A stretch of 64,000 nt of DNA from Gymnorhina tibicen. Its lineage: Eukaryota; Chordata; Aves; Passeriformes; Artamidae. The notes under the pieces were generated by a model. That model did not search any database. It was given only the letters and a program-made list of their open reading frames with translations, and was not told the DNA's origin. Position numbers and translations under genes: made by a program. This document shows positions 38,887-50,120 of this stretch, in pieces (within the stretch, counting starts at the first letter, position 1; each line of letters starts with the position of its first letter). The stretch is taken from positions 62,001 through 126,000 of the forward strand of contig VXAZ01005702.1 of assembly GCA_013399875.1 (NCBI GenBank), in the 5' to 3' direction.

Positions 38887-40846
38887 CAGGGAAAAACCTG
38901 GGGTCTGTTGGTTATAGTAATAACTTATATTTATCACCACGGTTGGTCAACATGGTGCTGTAACCTGACCTTTTCTTTTTATCTGTTTTTCAGATGGGAA
39001 GGAGTGGGAACATGAACTTTTTTTTTTTTGTCTACTGTTGGATAGCAAATTCTATTGTTATTTGGGCAGTAGTTCTGTACATTATCCCTATTAAATAGTT
39101 TGTTGGGTTTTTTTCTCTGAGATAGACAGTTGGCCTATCCCAGTCATTTCTTTATCACAGTAAAAGGCTTTCCACATGCTTCAGAAGTGTCACTGTGATA
39201 TTTTGTTCTTCCTAATTCTACACAGTCACTGTAAACTTCTGTCAAGAGAATAAGTCATTATGAAGAACAGCTTGCTTTAAGTTTGCCTACATATTTTGAG
39301 TACTTTCTACTTTTACACTTTTCAGTTTAAAGCATGTGTCATACAAAACCAAAAATAATTAGGGTCTTTTTATCCTCTGCTTCTGAACAAGAAAAGTGGA
39401 AGTACAGTGAAAATCATAAATTATCACAGTTTTCAGTTGAAAGTCTGTATAATGTGGAATTATATACCAGTATCCATTCCTGAGTGTGGTGAAGTGTAAA
39501 GCTAGGAGATACTTTGATCACAGAAACCCCAAACATATAAAATTATACACAAGTACTTATTACATCTTAAACTCACTTCTAATTCAAACTTATTTCCAAA
39601 TTTAGAAACTTCACAGAGAGCACAGTATCAGCAAAAGCTTTTATGGTTACACCACGGAACTCTGAAAACTTCCTTCTGTGAGCTTATGTATTTGTGTGCA
39701 AAGTTTACCAGTCACTTTGATAATGTTGTGTGGTTTTTAACTGATGAAAATCTGATGTTATTTGGTTCCTTGCCTGTCTCTTGAGGAATCCATCTGGCTG
39801 AAATCCAAAAATACTAATCTACTTGGGCGAGATAGAAGAAGATATTGCAGATAAGATACAATAAAATAACATACTATAAGTCTGCTTAAGTGTATATCTA
39901 TTAATATCAATTAAGTTATTTAGAGCCTGCTTGGCAGGATGATGAGAACTATGGAAAGGCCAAAAGCAAGCTATACATGGCATAGGTTTAGAAAAATCAG
40001 AGATTATAATTTTTTTGTCATTTCTTTCAGAATATGGAAAAAAAACCCCAACAAAACAATAGAAGAGTTTGTGTGTGAGATTTATGTTTTACCTCTTCAG
40101 GACTTTCATGTGAGAAAGGACCCATGTAAAAAAGGTAGTAGAGATAAGTGTCAGGATGTGCGGAAGAGGTGGCACACCTGAGACCAGGATGAGGAAAGGG
40201 TGTGGAGTACCCACAGGGTAAGAAGTCTGAGCCTGCAAGAGAAGGGATTAGACAATTGCTATGGCAGCCCAGCCACAGTGGAAGGGAGGATGGCTGTAGA
40301 AGAGCACCTGGGAGGAGGCACCTCTCCATGTAATAAGTGTCTCCAATTGGAGTCCAAGGTCATGAGTGGCTCAAGCACATTGAACTTCCACACAAATATC
40401 CCCAGGCACACACTGCTATTTCTTTGTGCTTTCAGAAATAATATAGTCCTGTCATGCTTCTGCTCTTTGCTTTCTCACAGCTAGGTCACATAGACTTCAC
40501 ATCTATGAAGAAAAGTCACTGTATTTTTGGATCAAATCAAGTCTAGCTAAAATAAGACAAGGTTAACTGAGCTAGAACTATTGTGCACTCATTACGGTGA
40601 GAAGGGACTAAAAAAGGAGCATATAAACTCCGACCCTCACTGCTGTATTTCTTCTTGTAGATTGTTCTGCAGAGCTCTTTTGTGTCTACTGGCTTATCCA
40701 GTACTTGAAAACATCACCTTTTACACTTAGCTTGAGAGGAATTTCTTCAAGTTGTTGTGTACGTAGGATTTACTGAGGAGTCTGTTTTTTTACAACTTAC
40801 AGTAACGCCCAGTGGGAAATAGGAAAAGAGAAAAAGTTTATGTATT
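38887..40846. other. Unique AT-rich non-coding DNA
   Basis: No gene or element recognised. A poly(T) run sits at 39019-39029. The section 40140-40330 is more GC-rich without a recognisable match. Confidence 0.5.
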
Positions 40847-40995
40847 TCACAGAATCCCAGAATCACAGAGTATTCTGAGTTGGAAGGGACCGACAAGGAT
40901 CATCAAGGTAAACTCTTCAGTGAATGGCCCAAAAGGGATCAAATCCACAACCTTGGTATTATTAGCACCATACTCTAACCTACTTGAGTTGTTAC
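40847..40995 (-). mobile_element. tRNA-Ile-derived SINE with CR1-like tail (TguSINE1 type)
   Basis: On the minus strand the head resembles tRNA-Ile: 'gttagagtatggtgctaataat' around 40955-40978 covers the D-stem end and an anticodon loop with AAT, then 'gatttgatccc' (complement near 40937) is a B-box-like element, followed by 'gggccattcac'. The tail reads 'gatgatccttg', 'tcccttccaactcagaa', 'ctctgtgattctg', as in CR1 3' ends. The source tRNA gene is transcribed by RNA polymerase III, and the tail lets the SINE borrow CR1 machinery. This family is described from zebra finch and supports a songbird origin. Confidence 0.85.
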
Positions 40996-42554
40996 ATACA
41001 AGAACAAGGAGAGGCTGTCACTTTTCTGGCTAGTATATCTAATGCTATGAAGTCATGGTTCCTATTAATCCTGTAGTCTTTTCTTTTTTTTTTAAATGAG
41101 AATAATTTCTATGGATTGCTAGTCTAATTATTTCATTTTTTATTCCCAGGAAGATCTATTATTTTTCTGTGGTAAACCAGTTTCATCTGAGGTGGGCTGC
41201 AGAGGACTTGAGATGAAAAGGGGAATCATAAACAGTGCTCTTCTATAATGACTACAGGGTCAGAAAGAACATATGGAAATGGTGTGTTAATCTGTGCTTT
41301 AATTGCCAAATCAAAAAGGTCACAACATACTAAATTCATTTCCATTGTAAAGGAAATAGAATTACCATCTAGTGATTCAGTTCTGCTGAAGAAAGCTTCC
41401 TTTTCTTGACAACTCTCTGTACGTTAGGTTTTTGTGGCAGTCTGTGTAGGGCAGGTATGTTTGGTTTAAAGGCTGACAAGCTATTTTTAATTTGGCTTCA
41501 CAGAAGCCCTCATTTCTACAAACCAGAAAAATTTACATTAAATTGTCTTTCAAGACTGTCCAATGCATGTCTCTTTTGGCGATTCCCAGGCAGCACTGTG
41601 TTTCTTTAAAGAAATGGGAGTGATAAATGCATCACTAACTGGTGATGTGAGTCCATGCGCTGGTGTGGATTACACACTAAGGCTGAAAGCCTCATTGTTA
41701 TGACTTGGGAGATAGGAAAATAGAAATACAAATAGAGATTAAAAGAACCGGTGTCCTAGTTCCTCCCTGAAATATTTCTCTTTTTGTCTCTGCACCAAGG
41801 ATTGCTCAAGACTCATCACAGTTGCACACAGCATATTCCTGGAAAGCTGTGGATTTCTGAAAGACAGTTAGTAAACCTAATCATCACTCCTGTTTGACAT
41901 GAGGTCAGGCTATTTTAAGGAGTAGCTTAAAATTTGCTCCTCTCTGGCTTCAGTTGAGTTCATCTCATGTTACGGTTTCCAGTATTGTTAGTGCCAATTG
42001 GATTCTAGTGTTCATTCCATTTTGTGCCAAGACAGATACAAGCTATATGCTGATAATGTGTGGGTGAGGCAGGACTGTGCTCACACACATGCATAAAAAT
42101 CTTAGTTGTCAAAAGTCCCTATGAATTATATCTTTTATTCAAGCTGCAAGCCAGAACTCTGACCAGAAGCTGTGTTAAAGCACCCAAAGGCATAGGAACA
42201 GAAAACTGTGTTTTTCTTGAGGTTCTGCTTCAGTACATGCAGTTCATTACTGCTCAGTACTTGGTCATAAGACATTAATAAAAGCCCTGTACAAAGGGAA
42301 CATTCCTTGATCCTTAGGATTGCTCACAGGGGTTAAGCTTTTTATAATGCTGCAAAGGCCAAGTCTTTGAGAGACTTGTACACTCAGTGTCATACAAATT
42401 TTTCTTCCGTGGTACAAGGGAATTTTGTATGTCAGTGGCCTAAAAATATATGACATTGTATAAGACTCTGGCAAGCTAAATGCTTATTACAGAGGAATTT
42501 AAAATTAGTGTTTAATGAATGAACACTGCTTAAATATCAGCTTATGGCATTGTA
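40996..42554. other. Unique AT-rich non-coding DNA
   Basis: No gene or element recognised. Confidence 0.5.
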
Positions 42555-42740
42555 AATCAAGGTTACTGCGCTTAGGTCGCGCAAGATTAGGAGCTGTAAA
42601 AGTGACCTTTTATCTCAGTGAAATAATAATTTAAATTTCAAATTGTTTTAATTGAAATGTGGGTTATGAGCTGTAAGAATTAAGGGCCTTCAGGCCTCAC
42701 AGCCATTATGGAGGAAAGGGGAAGTTACGAGTATATGTAG
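42555..42740. other. Possible conserved non-coding element
   Basis: A stretch with a local CpG cluster (tgcgcttaggtcgcgcaag near 42569) is followed by an AT-rich run holding several homeodomain-type cores (TAATTT, TTTTAATTGAAATG near 42645) and by the palindrome-like 'aagggccttcaggcc' near 42684. Retained CpGs in CpG-poor AT-rich DNA can mark constraint. Single-sequence inspection cannot show conservation, so this is only a suggestion. Confidence 0.2.
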
Positions 42741-43618
42741 CCTGGTGATCCCAAAGCTGAACTTGCTTTGAGCAGTAGGTTGGGCAAGAGTCCCTTGCAG
42801 ACTGAATTATTCAGTCTTTCGGTAATTCTATAACATTAAATAAAGTCCAGAAACAATACTCAAAAGAAAGCTGAAATCCTTCAGTGAAATTCTTTCAACA
42901 TACTCTTTTAAGTGATCTGAAAACATAATTTTTATCTGTAATATTTTTACTAAGTCCTGGAAGTAGTCTAATGCATATATTCATATAGATAATATTTATG
43001 TCTTCTGAATTGATGACAAAGAATTTAGAGATAGGAATCTCATTTTGAATGACCTGCAGTCATTCAAAAATATAAAAAAGAGGAAAAAAAAGAATCCCAG
43101 GAATCCATTACATAACTAAAGTCATGGCTAATCCCCCAAATCCATCTTTAAAGATTATATTAAAATCTAAGGTAGACAGAAACTTGTATTTTCTGTGAGA
43201 TTATTTTTCCCATTTTATATTACATTATTATTAAAAATAAATAAATAAATTAATTAAAAAGAATAGGAAAAGGAAAAAATGCCATGTTTTGGAACTTGAA
43301 ATTTTTTTGCTATTTCTTGCCATGCTGTATTTGTCTTGGTGTTGATAAAGGAAAATAAGTAGATTCTATGCTGCTCACATCTACATTACTATGCAATTTA
43401 CACAGACCTAAAATTAGTTCTAGAACTGAGTAAATATAGCAAGTAAAGGAAATAAGAAATGGGAAGTCCTATGCTGCAGTATTTTTTCCAGTTCCTAATC
43501 TCCACAAATAAAGGCTCAGGAAAAGAAAAGATCACTGAGAAATTATAGAGAGTAGTATAAGCATGAAAGGAAGGGAAAAATCTGACACGCAACATAAAAG
43601 ATGAGATAATATTACTAG
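42741..43618. other. Unique AT-rich DNA with an (AAAT)n patch
   Basis: No gene recognised. A short ATAAATAAAT low-complexity patch lies at 43232-43260. Confidence 0.5.
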
Positions 43619-43910
43619 AATCACGGAATCACAGAATCATTTAGATTGGAAAAGACCTCTAAGATCAAGTCCAGCCTTTAACCAAACATCACCACATCAA
43701 CTAGATCATGGCAGTAAGAGCCCTGTCCAGTCACTTCTTAAAAAACTCCGGGGATGGTGACTCCACCACCTCCCTGGGCAGTCCATTCCAATGTTTAGCA
43801 ACCCCTTCCATAAAGAAATTCCTTCTGATGTCCAACCTGAACCTGCCCCGCTGTAGCTTGAGGCTATGTCCTCTTGTCTTGTCACTGGGAGAAGAGGTTG
43901 ACCCCCACCA
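43619..43910 (-). mobile_element. CR1 3' end
   Basis: Starts at the left with the complement of the CR1 terminal repeat (tcacggaatcacagaatcat). It continues through the complement of 'gatcttagaggtcttttcc' and 'ggagtcaccatccccggag' to 'cccagtgacaagacaagagg' near 43890. It is 5'-truncated at about 43910. The well-kept terminal repeat shows this copy has its true 3' end. Confidence 0.93.
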
Positions 43911-45050
43911 GAAAGGGAAAAAATGTCATAGGAAACAATTTTCAGTCACAACATGCAAATCTTCTCTGGCAAAATGCAAAGCAGAAGAGATATATAAATA
44001 AAATCACCTTGAAGATATATAAAAAACAAATCAGAGACAGGAATGATAAAACGTAATATAGTTTATTTTAATATGCTCTCAACAAACAACCCTTCCCTTG
44101 GCCACTTTAACTCATCATATATTTACACTTACTGCTTTTTATTACTTTATCTTCCTCCAAGAGCTCTAATGTGCATTTTTGAAAATACAAACTAAGCAGT
44201 AAAGCTACATTTTACAGTACCAAAATATATGACTTGAAATTCAAAACTGTTTATTTGGAGAAAACACAATAAAAATATTACTTTAGCAGAGTCCATAATA
44301 TGATGCTTGTCTATTTGCTGTCATTATGAAACTTCTGCTTGTAAAGGAAATGATCCCATCCATATGAGTTAAATCAGAAGGCAATAATTTCTTTAAACTC
44401 TCTGGATTCAAATTCTCAGACAAGAGTATGAATTGTTGGTTATGATTTTCTTAGTGGCTTGGAAAAGTAATGCTAATATTATATTTCTAAATATTTTCAT
44501 TAAATCTTTTTTACAAAGGAGATACAAATTTTTTATTTCATTCCCTTTCTGCAAGATTGAAATATGTCAAGCCTACACTGGTTTTCACAAATGCTTTGAA
44601 ACCTGGGGTTAGATTTGGGAGCCAAGCCAGATGAATATGTTTATCAGCTAGCCAACATTGCCTCCCTGAATGTTGAGTACCAAAGATGTAATAGTGTTCT
44701 TCAACTTAATGACATCAGAAGCATTGAATCAAAGGCAATGTATTTGAAATGCTAGATATATTTATAATGAATTTATGCTAATTGAAGTATCCCTGTGAAA
44801 TCTTCCTTTTCCACTTTTTACTCAACTGTACTTTTGCTGCAAATACACTGCATAAATATCTTCTTTTCTTTTTCTTTGTATTGGGAGCATTATAAATTGG
44901 GTTTTTTGTAATAGGGGATTGAGTCAAGGGGAGATTCAATTCGCAACCTCTGAAGCCTTTCTATGAAGCATTTTATTCCTTAAATAGTTATTATTAATGC
45001 AATCAAACTGTGATTGTTAACAGAAGGCCAGTATTCACACAGTGTAATCA
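43911..45050. other. Unique AT-rich non-coding DNA
   Basis: No gene or element recognised. Confidence 0.5.
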
Positions 45051-45113
45051 CACTCACTCACTCACTCACTCACTCACTCACTCACTCCCTCACTCACTCA
45101 CTCACTCACTCTC
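45051..45113 (+). repeat. (CACT)n tetranucleotide microsatellite
   Basis: About 15 CACT units with one interruption (ctccct near 45086). A 60-codon open frame across it repeats H-S-L-T because the 4-bp unit reads as a 12-bp codon cycle. It is not a gene. Confidence 0.97.
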
Positions 45114-47306
45114 ACCTTCCCTTGTAGTTACCCAGTTGGAGCTGCAGCTGGGGACAAAGTCCAGCTGTTTCCTCAGGAGCAAAGGGACATAATAATGTCA
45201 TTTGGTTTTTAGGCAGGAGTCTGGGCAGCTCTTCAGAGTGGTGTTTATTTCATTAGGTGTTGCTGTAATGCTGCAGTCTTCCTCTGCACAAGTGCTGTTG
45301 CAGTCTTGGATGTGGCCCGATTTACATGACCTCTTCTTGATGTCAAGTGTGTTTTAGTGCCCTGCTACAGACTGAGCAAACTCATGCTGTCCTGACTTTA
45401 TTGATTCTTGCGTATACGGGACTCCTAGTTGCCAGATCTTGTCCATGAGTTTGTACATTCCCTACTCAGCACATACTTTTCCTCTTTTCAGACATTTTTT
45501 CCCTGGTAAATATTTCTCAGTCCAAGACCACTGAAATTTATGAAAGCTGTTCATACAAATGGACATAAAGGGGGCCTTTCTGACAGTACCAGTCCTACAT
45601 CTCTCTAATAGTTTTGCCTGTTTTTTTTAAAACTTAAAAATATTTGACTTTTATTAAATTTCATAAAACTGTTCTTCAGTTCAGAGAGTACTGTCAGAGT
45701 ACGTAGTGGTAGATTCTTTAAGTTCTCTTCCAATTCAGTTTTTCAGATTCCTTTTCTTCTCCCCACTCTTGCAAATGACTCTAAATAATTTCTCCAAGAT
45801 TTAGCCGTGAATATCCTTCAAATATTATTCACTTTTTTCCTAGATGTCTGTTACTTTTACAGAGCCAATGAATACACACTCCATTCTGTCAAATTTAATA
45901 ATATTCCCTGTAATAGATTTTTTTTTAGTGTATCTCTTCACACTGCAAATAACTGCAAAATCACAAGTGTCAGCATTGAACAGAAAATTGTAGGCAGCTC
46001 CCCAAAAATAATTTAGTAACTATTTGCTCTTTTTCTGTCTTTTGTTAAAACTCATCTGTCTCTCTCTGCTCCCCTTTAACACTCAAACTTGCAACTTTGT
46101 TGTTTTGACACTGTGCTTTTTTTTCTCCTCACCCCAGGTTTATATCCTGTCTCTCAATACTCACTGTCCTGTGCTCCATATATTAGTGTTAACTACTGCG
46201 GGGTGTAGATACAAGCAGGGTCAGGCACTGCATGAGGAGACCCTTCATCTTTAGACTCCAACCAACCGTGACAACATGAAGCTCTAGAGTGTTACTAAAC
46301 CCACCAGGGAACAGTTAACAGATCAAGACTCCATATATCCTAGAAATACATGAAAAAACCCACTGGAATGCTCAGTGAACAATAAGGTTGATTCGTATTA
46401 TCTTACGTCTGTAGTACATGAAGTATCACCTCACATGAACAGCTTTATGATAGTTAAAACAGAATCATTGTTGCTAAAGTAAAGTAAGCTGAGGTTTTTT
46501 CAAGAAATGCAGTAAAATGTATTCACTGCTCAAAAATGTCTGTTCAAGCAAATGTGTAATAACAGTGTGTTTGGAATATGTCTATCCTCAAGGCTTTAGC
46601 AGCCATACATTACAAATATAAGGCAGACATAAAATATATTTATTGTTCTTACCCTTCAAATAATTAAAAAATATGGTTCTCAGAAAACAGCTCACTGTTA
46701 GGACAGACACTGCAAGCTCTCAGGATACTTATCAAACAATAACATCTCATACTCAAGCACCTCAATAGCACTCACTATTAGGAACCTTTTAAAAATAACG
46801 AGATATTGCAGTTGTTACAGGCACTAGAACCCGGAAATCTATTACATGGAGGAGCTTCAGGGTGAGAAAAATGGAGGCATGATAAATATAATGGCTTTGA
46901 AGCAGTAACAGGTTTTATTTGCTCAGTTACATTAATGAAAATGATGTGAAACTGTCACATCTGAGTTCCATATTGTTAGAAAACTTTAAATTTAGACTTC
47001 TTTCTTTCTTTAAAAATTTTTGCATGAGAAGTGAGTGCTCTTGTAGGCAATAAAACTGTTAACCTTGGAAAGCTGAAGTCTATTTACAGAGGGGAATAGA
47101 TCAGACATCAGCATTTGACACGTTAATTGACTAATAGTAGTGACATTACAGATTCATCTTTAATGTCATTCTCTGCTCTTGTAGATTGTCATTGTTCCCT
47201 TGAAATCAGTGCCAACTGAGTTTTCGTATTCCTTCACTCCTTGACAATTTTCTAAAAAGTAGAAATTTGGTCTTTTAATTTGAAAAAAGACTCTGCACAG
47301 ACATGC
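45114..47306. other. Unique AT-rich non-coding DNA
   Basis: No gene or element recognised. Confidence 0.55.
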
Positions 47307-48299
47307 TGCTGTGGGAGACTGAAATGTTAATGGGTAATGACTCAATTGGCCATTTGCAAAAACAGCATGTGCTTTGTTGCTGATGTGCAAGGGAACAGCC
47401 CAGGTGCAGAGGGGATGAGCACCCACCACCCAAGGCTACAAGCTGTGTTTTGGGTCAGATGAGGAGGAAGGACGATAAGAAGCAGATTCTGCAAGGTGGG
47501 ATAGTGGTTTTTATCATGCCCATGTCCTCCTTTACATAACTGGCTCAGTTGTAAATCCCTGCCCCAGGAAGGGAATGGAGACATTTACATTATTCATCCC
47601 TTCTGATACGGCATAACTGGCTCAGGTGTGAAAACTCTCCCCAGGGAAGTACCAGGACATTCACACGAAGGCCTGAGGATGTTCATCCCTCCTGATGGGG
47701 CATAACTGGCTCAAATACGCTGAGTGAGAGGCAGCTGCCACGTCTTAGAATGTGTCATAAACCATTAAAGACCCCCCAAAACACCCCCAGACCCATTTCT
47801 AGGGCCTTCCACCACAGGACTGAACACGATCCACAGTGTTGCATCAGATAGTGTAAAATTCCGCCCCACACTCTGGGGAGGTACCGGGGTGTTCCCACCT
47901 GAACCTGAGCATAAATTAACCCATTGGACTTTGTGTTTCACAGGATTCCCCCACCTCTGAGCGATCAAGACATGACTTCCACCAAAGGACATATAAATTG
48001 CAACAATCAGGTCTCTCTCTGGATCCACGGTGGTGATTTCTTTCTACTTTTATTCTTTTCTTTCTCTTTTTACCTTTTCCTTACACATTTTGTTAAGTGT
48101 TATTTTTATGCTTTTGTATTGCTAAATTTCTGTAGATAACAGTAACCAAAATGGCTACATGCCTCCTTTTCATTCCAAATTCTTCCAAAATAAACCCTAC
48201 ATATCACTGATCCTTCAGTGTCGTTTCACTCTAATCCACCCCAAGGGATCCATTAACAAGAACTCCACTTATCCTCACCTTCTGGGATGTGTCACAGCA
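47307..48299 (+). mobile_element. Solo LTR with TGCTG/CAGCA termini (copy A)
   Basis: The element begins TGCTGTGGGAGACTGAAATG and ends ...GTGTCACAGCA, so the outer five bases are perfect inverted repeats. The flanking pentamers CATGC (47302-47306) and GATGC (48300-48304) differ by one base, consistent with an aged 5-bp target-site duplication. A TATA-like CATATAAAT lies at about 47989-47997 and AATAAA at 48189-48194. It aligns along its length with the inverted copy at 59931-60904: shared words include 'ccagacccatttctagggcc' / 'cagactcatttctggggcc' and 'gatccacagtgttgcatcag'. No internal retroviral sequence is present. Confidence 0.8.
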
Positions 48300-49814
48300 G
48301 ATGCCTAAGTCAGAAACCATCTGAAAAGGATGGTAACTCGGGAGATGTAGCTTTTATTATGAAAGTGAAAAACGATGGTAATGACTTTGAGGGTGTTTTT
48401 CCTATTTTAAGAGTTGAACCAGAACAATTAAATATTTCTCTGTGGTAATTAAAAATTCATATAAGCAAATTTTCCCACAGAGTTTCTCTAGCAGGCAACA
48501 TCTGATAATGTCTACCTATGTTCTGGTGGAAAAAGAAATATTTAGCAACTTCTTCGGATTTAAGATTTGCTCTGATTTTACAGGAAAAAACCCATTTGGC
48601 TTTTATTCAAAAGTTTAATGGCTAACTCAGAATTCTTAATGTGTACATATCATCTGGACTTGATTTTATGATGAGATCAGAAGAAATAAGTTTTAGACTG
48701 TTTGATGCTGTATTCTTCTGTTGTTTTTTTTCTTTTCCATACATAATAAATATGAATTTTTCACTACAACGGATGATGAAATATCCTGTCCCTGGTGAAG
48801 ACAGTTGTAGTCATTAAAGAACAGCTTTTTAACTCCTTTATTCATCTATTCCTAAAAAGAATTTTATGATGAAATTAAATTAGCTTCCTGCAGTTTAAGC
48901 TAATGACTCTGATTGCTTCTACTTATTCCTCCCATGTTCAACCTTGTGACAGATAGGATCTTATCATGTGTAAATTCATTTTAACTAGTCCAGATTAGGT
49001 CTGACAATTGGGATTCCACATTCAGGCATCTTGTAGACAGAATAAAGATTTGTGCTCAAGTTGTAGACCATTAACAAAGCAATTTTGCCTTAAAATTTTC
49101 CTGTGCTCTAGTTGGCTTAGTCTTTGGTCCATTCACTATTGATTTAAGGAGAATAGTTGCAAATAATTTATGGTTTAGCAAGGAATTCTAGTCAAAGAGT
49201 CCTATTCCATCCTTGCAAAAAATGTACCTATGTTCCATGATCCTTGTTTTTAACTAGAGAATTCTAATTTACCTAAAGTATTGAATACTTAACAGTATAC
49301 CTTAGAAGAATATAGAAAAAATGAAGTAATTTTGAAGTAATTTTCAGAAAATCTCTTACAAAATCTCTGTCTGACAGCTCTGAACACGCACTGTGTAAAA
49401 TTAAAGTTTACATGTTGTTTAATACCCTGAATATGTATAGTTTTTGCTTGCCTTCTAAAATCTCTACGTACCTGAACTCTATAGAGAGGCTGAACATACA
49501 GCCTGTTCTAGTAAACTTAATTGTTCAACAGGCTCAAAAATAGTCTCATCAAAGTAGTAGGTTTACAAAAATAGCCCTTGTAGCATGGCTCCATATTGGA
49601 CAATCAGCCCTATTAGCTCTATCTGGTGTGGAAATCATCAATATAATATTTCTAAAAGGGTTACATGTTTTGAAAAATATCTATTTAGAAATGTAAAGTA
49701 GTATTTTACGTGAATTAGATTACTTAGAGACTTTATGTGAAAACACACCAAGCCAGCACATGGAAATCTTTTCACTTTTATTAAAAAGTTTGATAATAAG
49801 TATTTTATTTTTAG
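48300..49814. other. Unique AT-rich non-coding DNA
   Basis: No gene or element recognised. An 11-bp tandem (gaagtaatttt twice) sits near 49323-49344. Confidence 0.5.
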
Positions 49815-50120
49815 TGTATGTACTGGATGCCATGTACTTAACAAAATCAGTTTATCACTCCCCTCCTCAACTGGACAGGGGAGAGAAAATATAACAAAAA
49901 TGGTCAAAATAAGGATAGGGAGAGATCACTTACTGATTACCATCACAGGCAAAATGGACTCAGCTTAGGGAAATTTGTTTAATTTATTACCAATCAAATC
50001 AGAGTAGGGTAGTGATAAATAAATCCAAAATTTAAAACCACGTTCACCCCACTTCTCCTTTTCTTCCTGGGTTCAACTTCACTGCCAATTTTCTCTTTCT
50101 CCTCCCCATGAGGAGATAAA
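49815..50120 (-). mobile_element. ERVL-type LTR, 3' fragment
   Basis: Minus-strand fragment of the same broad family as 14660-15439 and 28276-28967. Recognisable parts are 'tggatgccatgtacttaac' near 49824, 'ctcctcaactggacagggga' near 49862, 'agggagagatcacttactga' near 49918, and the complement of AATAAA at 49983-49988 within 'taatttattaccaatcaaat'. This copy is nearest to the consensus I know for the 3' part. Similarity fades after about 50120, before the repeated middle section. Confidence 0.75.

Noticed and set aside
45010..45192. Frame with repeated H-S-L-T units
   Set aside because: It is a translated (CACT)n microsatellite.
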